NCBI GenBank assembly: GCA_014384515.1
Contig: JACNFS010000075.1
Coordinates: 1 to 5,930 of the forward strand
Reading direction: 5' to 3'
DNA: 5,930 nt
Source of the DNA: Dehalococcoidia bacterium
Lineage (GTDB): Bacteria; Chloroflexota; Dehalococcoidia; GIF9; UBA5629
Part shown: positions 1-5,456 of the stretch, in pieces
Position numbering within the stretch: the first letter of the stretch is position 1
Layout of the letters: each line of letters begins with the position of its first letter
Program-made: the position numbers and the translations under genes
The notes under the pieces: generated by a model
What the model was told of the DNA's origin: nothing
The model's input: only the letters and a program-made list of their open reading frames with translations
Databases searched by the model: none

Positions 1-308
1 GTATACTTCCGGGGAAAGCGGTGCCTTCTGTATTGCGTTCTCCTCAATCGTCCTCTCTGCTGGTATTCCCTTATGAGTCTTGATGCTTGTGACCTGGAAT
101 ATGCCGTAACCTTCTGTATATATCGGCGTATCACTCCTTTCTCATCTCTCTTGAGACGATGATATCTAAATCTTATCAGTACCTCCTCTATCCATCTGTA
201 TTTCTCTTTAGCCGTTAGACCCCTGAACTCTACTGCCTCACTCCCCTCCAGAAATTGCCTGACTTGCTCTATTGTTTGTAGACTTTTGTCGTTCATGATT
301 AGTTGCAT
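1..308 (-). CDS. DDE transposase/integrase-type protein, N-terminal part (cut by window edge)
   Basis: An open minus-strand frame gives about 102 residues before the left edge cuts it; the C-terminal part, including any DDE catalytic domain, lies outside. The visible protein begins MQLIMNDKSLQTIEQVRQFL and is very basic towards the cut, with clusters such as RLRRTQYRRHRFPRK. Around residues 60-82 the stretch YIQKVTAYSRSQASRLIREY reads as a helix-turn-helix of the kind used to bind transposon ends. From memory this N-terminus resembles proteins annotated as integrase/DDE transposases in many anaerobe genomes, with the rve-type core following. I chose the ATG at 306-308; the ATG at 294-296, four codons in, is equally possible, and neither has a well-spaced SD. 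The frame is closed upstream by TGA at 381-383. It is divergent from the operon and not part of its function. Whether the gene is intact cannot be judged here. Confidence 0.72.
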   Translation of the reverse strand, partial: MQLIMNDKSLQTIEQVRQFLEGSEAVEFRGLTAKEKYRWIEEVLIRFRYHRLKRDEKGVIRRYIQKVTAYSRSQASRLIREYQQRGRLRRTQYRRHRFPRKY

Positions 309-340
309 GTCCCAATCATAAACGAGTTGCCTGAATCTCT

Positions 341-360
341 CAGGCTCACCTTGTGTTAGA
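341..360 (-). repeat. Direct repeat copy 1 in the putative IS end
   Basis: This 20-bp unit, beginning CAGGCTCACCTTGT on the plus strand, matches the unit at 376-395 at 17 of 20 positions. All three differences are transitions, and the period is 35 bp. Repeated units inside a transposon end are typical transposase-binding sites, so this one is a candidate subterminal site. It also overlaps a small inverted repeat, CCTGA at 330-334 and TCAGG at 340-344. Confidence 0.5.
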
Positions 361-375
361 AATCGATACCCTCTC

Positions 376-395
376 CAGGCTCATCTTGTATTGGA
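376..395 (-). repeat. Direct repeat copy 2 in the putative IS end
   Basis: Second copy of the 20-bp unit, beginning CAGGCTCATCTTGT on the plus strand, in the same orientation as the copy at 341-360. It lies 18 bp inside the proposed element tip at 413, a reasonable place for the outer transposase-binding site. Confidence 0.5.
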
Positions 396-407
396 AGAGA
401 CTAGGGG

Positions 408-435
408 TTGACAATTCGTGGGGGTATGCTATTAT
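408..435 (+). promoter_or_regulatory. Sigma-70-type promoter of the liv-ligase operon
   Basis: A perfect -35 hexamer TTGACA (408-413) is followed after 16 bp by TATTAT (430-435), one mismatch from consensus. A TG at 427-428 makes it an extended -10. Transcription should begin near 441-443, leaving a 5' leader of about 55 nt before the first ATG. It points into the operon and is the only strong promoter I see upstream of it. The -35 box overlaps the proposed IS terminus. Confidence 0.7.
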
Positions 436-484
436 TTGCATGTCTTACCTTTGCCGTATCTGAGGGATGTCCGCTACCCCACTC

Positions 485-493
485 GGGAGGTGA
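485..493 (+). promoter_or_regulatory. Strong Shine-Dalgarno for the first operon gene
   Basis: GGGAGGTGA ends three bases before the ATG at 497, and the core GGAGG (486-490) is six bases from it. This supports the 497 start even though it gives the ATPase a longer N-terminus than most LivG proteins. Confidence 0.8.
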
Positions 494-496
494 AGT

Positions 497-1348
497 ATGG
501 CTCTGGAATGGAAGCGGGAAGAGCTGAGGGTCGAGAAGGAGATCGGCGAGCCCATACTCGTTGTTGAGGATGTCATGAAGGCGTTTGGTGGGGTTCAGGC
601 TTTGAACGGTGTTAGCTTTGAGGTGCGGAAAGGCGAAATCCTCTCCCTCATTGGCCCCAATGGCGCTGGCAAAAGCGTCGTGCTCAACTGCATCAACGGG
701 TTGCCTGGGTACCGGCCTGACTCGGGCAGGATAATCTTCGAAGGCCGAGACATAACCAAGTGGCCCCCCCACAAGCGAGCCCAAGTCGGGATTTCTCGTA
801 CGTTTCAGAAGATTGAGCTGTTCGGGGGAATGACGGTGCTGGATAACGCGAAACTGGGACGGCATATCAAGATGAAGACTGGCTGGTGGGATGGTGGCAT
901 CTACTGGTTGAAGGCATCCAAGGAGGAAGCAAAGCACCGAAAATGGATTGAGGAGAAGGTATTTGAGACCTGCGAGATAGAAATATATCGGCACCGGACA
1001 GCAGGGATGCTCCCCTATGGCGTGCAGAAGCGCATTGAATTGGCCCGAGCCTTGGCCATGGGGCCCACATTCTTGCTGCTGGATGAGCCCATGGCCGGTC
1101 TGAATTTGGAAGAGGTTGAGGACATGACCCGGTTTATTCTCGATGCCAATGAGGAGAAGGAGTGGCAGTGCACCATCCTTCTAGTGGAGCATGACATGGG
1201 GGTGGTTATGGACATCTCAGATCGTGTGGTCGTCTTCGACTGGGGAGAGAAGATAGCCGATGGCGTGCCGGAAGAAGTGCAGAATAACCCCCGAGTTATC
1301 CGTGCTTACCTGGGTGAGGTGGAGGAGACCTATATTACCCGCAGATGA
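497..1348 (+). CDS. livG: LivG-type ABC transporter ATP-binding protein
   Basis: Cytoplasmic ATPase subunit of a branched-chain-amino-acid-type (HAAT) importer; it would hydrolyse ATP to drive uptake through the LivH/LivM permeases encoded downstream. At 283 aa it is slightly longer than usual (about 250-260), owing to a charged N-terminal extension of about 18 residues. Visible motifs are Walker A GPNGAGKS (53-60), Q-loop Gln104 in RTFQK, signature LPYGVQ (172-177), Walker B LLLDEP (193-198), D-loop MAGLN (199-203) and H-loop His232 in VEHDM. The C-terminal stretch NNPRVIRAYLGE (263-274) is typical of LivG rather than LivF. The signature has Pro-Tyr where most ABC ATPases have Ser-Gly, and Walker A is followed by Val-Val instead of Thr-Leu. 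Both nucleotide-binding and hydrolysis residues are otherwise intact. It is the first gene of the operon, six bases before the ligase. Substrate is not shown by the ATPase; the symbol denotes family. Confidence 0.93.
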   Translation: MALEWKREELRVEKEIGEPILVVEDVMKAFGGVQALNGVSFEVRKGEILSLIGPNGAGKSVVLNCINGLPGYRPDSGRIIFEGRDITKWPPHKRAQVGISRTFQKIELFGGMTVLDNAKLGRHIKMKTGWWDGGIYWLKASKEEAKHRKWIEEKVFETCEIEIYRHRTAGMLPYGVQKRIELARALAMGPTFLLLDEPMAGLNLEEVEDMTRFILDANEEKEWQCTILLVEHDMGVVMDISDRVVVFDWGEKIADGVPEEVQNNPRVIRAYLGEVEETYITRR

Positions 1349-1354
1349 TTCGAG

Positions 1355-3313
1355 ATGTTGGAACTCAAGACAAGAAAACCGAGCCCAAAGCCCCCAATAG
1401 AAATCACTGACGATATGACCATGCCTAAGGTCTGGCTGGGGAAGTGTCGCCACTATGGGGCTAAAAAAGCGGCCATGCGGGAGAAAGAGTTTGGCATCTG
1501 GCAACCCTATACCTGGCAGGATTATTACGAGAATGTTAAGTCCTTCTGCCTGGGACTGAAGGCTCTGGGGCTGCAGACAGGCGATATAATCGCTTTCGTC
1601 GGGGATAACCGTCCTCATGCGCTCTGGGCCGAGATGGCGGCCCTTTGTGCCGGGGCCATCCCCACCTGGCTCTTCAAAGATTCACTCCTCGACGAGGTAG
1701 AATACATTGTCCATCACTCTGGGGCTCGGTTCCTTGTTGCTGAAGGTCAGGAGGAAGTCGACAAAGGCCTGTGGATCAGGGACCGCTGCCCTCAACTGGA
1801 GAAGATAATCTGGGAAGACCGCAAAGGGATGCGGTACTATGACGACCCCATGCTGATAAGCTATAGAGAAGTTCAGGAAATGGGGTGGGAGCACGAGAGA
1901 GAACATCCCGCGCTGTTTGAGGAGATGATAGCTGAGGGCAAGGCTGACGATACTTGCCTCATCTTCTATACTTCGGGAACTACCGCCTTACCCAAGGGGG
2001 CAGTGCTCACTCACGGCAACATGCTCAGCATGGGCAAGAACCTGCTATGGGTTGATCCGATATCGGAGGACGCCGAATTCCTCTCCTTCTTGCCTATGGC
2101 CTGGATTGGGGAGCAGATGATGTCGGTGAGCGAGGGGATCATTGCTGGTTTTACCGTGAATTTTCCCGAGGAGCCGGAGGTCTTCCTGGAGAACATCCGG
2201 GAGATCGGCCCGCAGGTGATGTTCTCTGCCCCACGCAACTACGAAGCCATGGTGCGCAGTTGTATGGTGAAATATGCCGATGCTAGCTGGATCAAGCGGA
2301 AGACGTGGGAGTTGTGCATGTGGATTGGCTACAAGCTAGCCGATATGAAGTGTGAAAAGAAGCCGATTTCCTGGTACTGGAAGGCCGCCTGGTGGCTCTC
2401 CTACGGGATAAATCATCGTCAAGTGCTGGACACCCTCGGGCTGAGGAAGCTAAAGTATGCCTATACTGGCGGCGCTCCGCTAGGGGATGAGCAGTTCCGC
2501 TTCTTCCATGCCCTGGGGCTTAACTTAAAGCAAATCTATGGCCAGACGGAGATTTCGGGGATCTCGGTCATCCATCAAAATGATGACATCAAATATGACA
2601 CGGTTGGCTTTCCCATTCCTGAAACCCAGGTTAGGATCAGTGAGAGCAACGAAATACTCTCCCTCAGCCCCTGCGTGTTCAAGGGCTATTACAAGATGGA
2701 GGAGGAGACTAACAAGACGCTTCTCCCCGGTGGCTGGCTTTACTCCGCCGATACCGGCTTCATGGACGAAGACGGACACCTTATTTGTTTTGACCGTTCC
2801 AAGGACGTCATGACACTGGCTGACGGGTCGCTTTCGGCTCCTCAGATCCTTGAGAACCGGCTCAAGTTCAGCCCCCATGTTCAGGACGCCTGGGTCATCG
2901 GCGACCGGCGGCCTTATGTGGTGGCTGTTGTGTGCATTGACTATGGCACAGTGGGACGATGGGCCGAGGGTAAGGGCATTCCTTACACCAGCTATCCGGA
3001 GCTTTCTCAGATACCTGAGGTCAATGAGCTCATCTTGGACCTGGTGAAGAGGGTGAACATGCGCTTGCCCAAGGCACAGCACATCAAGAAATTCGTCAAC
3101 TTCTACAAGACCTATGAAGCCGATGATGATGAGCTTACCCGAACCCGCAAGCTGAGGCGGGGATTTATGGACGAAAGATACAAGGACGTGGTTGATGGGC
3201 TTTACAGTGATACCGACTTCATCGACCTCGATACAACCATTACTTATGAGGATGGGAGGGTGGCCCGGGTAAAGTATGGAATGAAGGTAAACTCTATGCC
3301 TGAAGACGGCTGA
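1355..3313 (+). CDS. AMP-forming acyl-CoA ligase (long-chain fatty-acid-CoA ligase-like)
   Basis: Adenylate-forming enzyme of the ANL superfamily; it would activate a carboxylic acid with ATP to an acyl-AMP and then form the CoA thioester in the cytoplasm. At 652 aa it has the length of the long-chain ligase branch. Motifs in order: phosphate loop YTSGTTALPKG (205-215), TGGAPLGDEQ (371-380), YGQTE (395-399), the ribose-binding Asp466 in YSADTG with following DEDGHL, the hinge DRSKD (480-484), and the C-terminal Lys599 in LTRTRKLRR, which fits the adenylation lysine. The phosphate loop has Ala in place of the usual second Gly, and TGD is changed to SAD; both are mild. An aromatic patch WYWKAAWW (340-347) may touch the membrane. 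The start ATG at 1355 has no clear SD and lies six bases after the livG stop, suggesting translational coupling. Substrate is unknown: fatty, branched-chain and aromatic acids are all possible. Confidence 0.9.
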   Translation: MLELKTRKPSPKPPIEITDDMTMPKVWLGKCRHYGAKKAAMREKEFGIWQPYTWQDYYENVKSFCLGLKALGLQTGDIIAFVGDNRPHALWAEMAALCAGAIPTWLFKDSLLDEVEYIVHHSGARFLVAEGQEEVDKGLWIRDRCPQLEKIIWEDRKGMRYYDDPMLISYREVQEMGWEHEREHPALFEEMIAEGKADDTCLIFYTSGTTALPKGAVLTHGNMLSMGKNLLWVDPISEDAEFLSFLPMAWIGEQMMSVSEGIIAGFTVNFPEEPEVFLENIREIGPQVMFSAPRNYEAMVRSCMVKYADASWIKRKTWELCMWIGYKLADMKCEKKPISWYWKAAWWLSYGINHRQVLDTLGLRKLKYAYTGGAPLGDEQFRFFHALGLNLKQIYGQTEISGISVIHQNDDIKYDTVGFPIPETQVRISESNEILSLSPCVFKGYYKMEEETNKTLLPGGWLYSADTGFMDEDGHLICFDRSKDVMTLADGSLSAPQILENRLKFSPHVQDAWVIGDRRPYVVAVVCIDYGTVGRWAEGKGIPYTSYPELSQIPEVNELILDLVKRVNMRLPKAQHIKKFVNFYKTYEADDDELTRTRKLRRGFMDERYKDVVDGLYSDTDFIDLDTTITYEDGRVARVKYGMKVNSMPEDG

Positions 3314-4197
3314 TGTTACATTTCACTGAGATTCTCATTACCGGCCTTCTAGTGGGGGGGATTTACGCCTGTATTGCTTTGGGATGGGCGATTATCTTCA
3401 AGACCTCCGGGGTGATTAACCTGGCCACGGGTGAACTCACCATGATCGGGGCCTATACCTGTTTTGCCCTTTATACTATGGGCTTGCCTATCTATGTAGC
3501 CGTGCTGGGGATGCTGGCTATCGCCTTGGGTTGCGGAGTACTCACCGAGCGGCTCTGGCTGCGCCCTATGATTGGCGAGCCAGTCCTGTCGGTGATCATG
3601 GTTACCGTGGGTATCTCCTTCGCCTATAAGGCTATAGTATGCCTCATCTGGGGCGCCGACACCCGGGTCTTTGAACCCCGTATCTTCCCCATGGAATCTC
3701 TGATGCTTGGCCCGATACATATTAGCCAGGTCTTCCTGTATAGCTTCATTGTGGCTGGCATCATGATGGCGATACTAATTTACTTCTTCCAGCGCACCCG
3801 CATGGGTCTGGCGATGCAGGCCACTGCCGATGATGAGATGGCTGCCCGGTCTATGGGGATACCGGCCAGTTCGGTCTACCGCTGGACCTGGGTGATTGCC
3901 TTCATGGCCTGTGGCATGGCTGGTGCTTTACTGGGCAACATCAACGGGTTGAATGTCTCCATAGGTTACATGGGACTCCTGGTTTTGCCGGCGGTGGTCA
4001 TCGGCGGGATGAACTCCATACCTGGCGCGGTAGCTGGTGGCCTCATTATCGGTGTGCTGGAGAACATGGGCGACGCCTATATCTCAGGTTTCTTCCCCGG
4101 CGGCGTCAAAACTACTTTCCCGTTCATAGTCATGCTGATTATTATGCTATGGAAGCCCTATGGGCTGTGGGGCTGGATCAAGATCGAGAGGATGTAA
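3313..4197 (+). CDS. livH: LivH-type branched-chain amino acid ABC permease
   Basis: Inner-membrane permease subunit, partner of the LivM-type protein that follows; together they form the translocation path. The 294 residues match the usual LivH length and contain about eight hydrophobic segments (roughly 7-29, 33-55, 60-77, 92-114, 138-159, 190-212, 220-248 and 268-288). Family landmarks are the N-terminal GLLVGGIYACIALGWAIIFK followed by GVINLATGELTMIGAY, the cytoplasmic EAA-like loop ATADDEMAARSMGIPASSVY (170-189), which contacts the ATPase, and GGMNSIPGAVAGGLIIGVLEN near the C-terminus. Its ATG overlaps the ligase TGA by one base (TGATG), so the two are almost certainly translationally coupled. 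There is no separate SD of note. Confidence 0.94.
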   Translation: MLHFTEILITGLLVGGIYACIALGWAIIFKTSGVINLATGELTMIGAYTCFALYTMGLPIYVAVLGMLAIALGCGVLTERLWLRPMIGEPVLSVIMVTVGISFAYKAIVCLIWGADTRVFEPRIFPMESLMLGPIHISQVFLYSFIVAGIMMAILIYFFQRTRMGLAMQATADDEMAARSMGIPASSVYRWTWVIAFMACGMAGALLGNINGLNVSIGYMGLLVLPAVVIGGMNSIPGAVAGGLIIGVLENMGDAYISGFFPGGVKTTFPFIVMLIIMLWKPYGLWGWIKIERM

Positions 4198-4199
4198 CT

Positions 4200-4209
4200 G
4201 GAAGGTGAG
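4200..4209 (+). promoter_or_regulatory. Shine-Dalgarno of the LivM-type gene
   Basis: GGAAGGTGAG lies in the 14-nt gap after the livH stop; its AGG core is six bases from the ATG at 4212. It fixes the LivM start and shows independent ribosome loading, in contrast to the ligase and livH starts. Confidence 0.7.
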
Positions 4210-4211
4210 AG

Positions 4212-5282
4212 ATGCAATTACCTACAGGAACTCACTTCGATAGCTATACAGCGGACCACGCTTGGTGGCAGACTAAGTTCGTCTGGTTCAGGATGTTGCT
4301 CCTGCTCTTTGTCCTCTTGTGGGTCATTCCTACATTCGTTGGTGATTACTGGCTTTCCTTTCTCAACATGGTGGGCTATACCATCCTGGCAGCAGCCGGG
4401 GTGCAACTTCTCATCGGCTATACTGGGCTCATCACCCTGGGTCATGCCGCCCCGATTGGCTTTGGAGCCTTTGCCTGCGCCCTTTCCATGTACCTGCTCG
4501 ATGTGCCTTACTTGCTTGCCTTTGTAATTGGCATGGTTGCTGCCGGCTTGCTGTCTGTGCTCTTTGGTCTTCCCTGTGCTCGGGTGAAGGGGTTCTATCT
4601 CATTATGACCACTATGGCCATGCAGTTCATCACTGTGGATATAATCCTTACCCAGTTTCTAGGGCCGCTCGCGGGAAAAGGGCGGGGTGGCGTTCTGGCC
4701 ATCGAACCGGAGATGTTTAACATTGGCCCCTGGATCATTTACTCGGTCAAAGACGCCTACATCTGGATGATTATTCTTTGCGTCATAGTCATGGTGTTCA
4801 TGGCCAATCTGATGCGTACGCGTGTAGGTCGGGCTTGGATGGCCATTCGGGACAACGACATTGCTGCTGAAGCACTGGGGGTTAACATTTTCTACTTCAA
4901 GCTGCTGGCCTTCTTTGTTGCTGGCGCTCTGGGTGGGCTGGCCGGCTGCTATTGGCTGACCAACCTCACTATTGTGAGCCCGGAGCATTTCACGTTCGGC
5001 TGGAGCCTTTGGCTGGTGGGCGTAATTCTCATCGGCGGCGTGGGTAGCATGTACGGCCATATCTACGGTGCACTCTTTCTGACCGGCGTGTTGGAACTGG
5101 TTAAGTTTGCCTTAATACCACTGGCGGGGATCTTCCCCGAGGCCATGGAGAAGTTCCTTTATATAAAGGACCTAGTTTTCGGTCTAGCGATCATCCTTTT
5201 CCTCATCTTTGAGCCCAAAGGGATCTCGTACCGCTGGTGGCAGATTAAAAACTACATCCATCTGTGGCCGTTTTCCTACTAG
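4212..5282 (+). CDS. livM: LivM-type branched-chain amino acid ABC permease
   Basis: Second membrane subunit of the importer, expected to pair with LivH. The 356-residue product starts with a polar cytoplasmic tail of about 26 residues (MQLPTGTHFDSYTADHAWWQ), then has about nine hydrophobic segments between 27 and 335. LivM landmarks are GYTGLITLGHAAPIGFGAFA (69-88), GLPCARVKGFYLIMTTMAMQ (119-138), the EAA-like loop GRAWMAIRDNDIAAEALGVN (206-225) that docks on an ATPase, GVGSMYGHIYGA (276-287) and the C-terminal IILFLIFEPKGI. It ends with an aromatic, partly basic tail, RWWQIKNYIHLWPFSY. It follows livH by 14 nt with its own SD and is followed by the only sizeable gap in the operon. No broken or missing segment is seen. 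Confidence 0.94.
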   Translation: MQLPTGTHFDSYTADHAWWQTKFVWFRMLLLLFVLLWVIPTFVGDYWLSFLNMVGYTILAAAGVQLLIGYTGLITLGHAAPIGFGAFACALSMYLLDVPYLLAFVIGMVAAGLLSVLFGLPCARVKGFYLIMTTMAMQFITVDIILTQFLGPLAGKGRGGVLAIEPEMFNIGPWIIYSVKDAYIWMIILCVIVMVFMANLMRTRVGRAWMAIRDNDIAAEALGVNIFYFKLLAFFVAGALGGLAGCYWLTNLTIVSPEHFTFGWSLWLVGVILIGGVGSMYGHIYGALFLTGVLELVKFALIPLAGIFPEAMEKFLYIKDLVFGLAIILFLIFEPKGISYRWWQIKNYIHLWPFSY

Positions 5283-5378
5283 ACAGGAAAGGTATGTCTT
5301 GTACAACACATGTGGGGACAAATTCAAAATCGGTCGAGTAAAGAAGTGGATTGAATAAAGCAGGAGAGAAAGGGGGTG

Positions 5379-5453
5379 ATGCTTGGGAAGTTGAACAGAA
5401 AGATGTTCTGGCTGAGCTTTGTTTCATCGAAGAAGTCTAAATGGAGGAGGTAA
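5379..5453 (+). CDS. Possible 24-residue basic leader peptide ahead of the binding protein
   Basis: An ATG at 5379 opens a 24-codon frame, MLGKLNRKMFWLSFVSSKKS followed by KWRR and TAA at 5451-5453. AAGGGGGTG lies directly before it, a purine-rich SD-like run but rather close to the ATG; GTG at 5376 is an alternative start. The peptide is strongly basic, with nine Lys/Arg. Its stop lies between the SD (5443-5450) and the TTG start (5457) of the binding protein, in the same frame, so a terminating ribosome would sit exactly at the next start. It may be a coupling leader or chance; I recognise no family. Confidence 0.22.
   Translation: MLGKLNRKMFWLSFVSSKKSKWRR
5443..5450 (+). promoter_or_regulatory. 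Strong Shine-Dalgarno that decides the TTG start
   Basis: GGAGGAGG ends six bases before TTG at 5457-5459. The in-frame TAA at 5451-5453 rules out any earlier start. Later GTG codons in the frame would remove the signal peptide, so TTG is the only sensible start. Confidence 0.85.
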
Positions 5454-5456
5454 AAA

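Larger units (their letters stand above)
1..413 (-). mobile_element. Probable end of an insertion sequence carrying the transposase
   Basis: The transposase-like gene reads away from this end. Between its start and the operon promoter lie a pair of direct repeats and a sequence that on the minus strand begins TGTCAACCCC (413-404), a plausible IS terminus starting with TG. The boundary at 413 is inference: the other end, its inverted repeat and any target-site duplication are outside the window. The AT-richer, unrelated sequence left of about 410 compared with the operon fits an inserted element. Confidence 0.45.
5283..5456 (+). other. Purine-rich 174-nt gap between permease and binding-protein genes
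   Basis: This is the only long gap inside the operon. It begins with two abutting 8-bp palindromes, TTGTACAA (5299-5306) and CACATGTG (5307-5314), continues with a purine-rich stretch (about 5341-5376), and ends at the SD of the binding protein. I found no convincing terminator hairpin with a T-run and no good promoter. TTGTAC at 5299 has no matching -10. Such gaps before the binding-protein gene often allow its separate, higher expression, but nothing here proves that. Confidence 0.5.

Noticed and set aside
330..344. Inverted repeat CCTGA/TCAGG as a terminator or operator
   Set aside because: Only a 5-bp stem with a 5-nt loop and no T-run; it overlaps the direct repeat and is more likely part of the element end or chance.
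426..463. Short upstream frames starting at ATG 426 and ATG 440 in the leader
   Set aside because: The first starts before the expected transcription start and the second at it with only seven codons; neither has an SD.
401..994. Minus-strand open frame (197 codons) across the promoter and livG
   Set aside because: It covers the promoter and the ATPase motifs antisense, has no family features, and is best explained as a shadow of the livG codon pattern.
1345..1354. ATGA overlap start at 1345 for the ligase
   Set aside because: The ATG at 1345 is in a different frame from the ligase; the in-frame start is 1355.
2525..3082. Long minus-strand open frame (185 codons) opposite the ligase
   Set aside because: It lies wholly antisense to a well-supported ligase whose motifs are intact there; the translation shows no recognisable domain and no SD-supported start.
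5283..5456. Transcription terminator or separate promoter between livM and the binding protein
   Set aside because: No GC-rich hairpin with a T-run was found, and the TTGTAC at 5299 has no acceptable -10 at 16-18 bp, so the operon most likely reads through.
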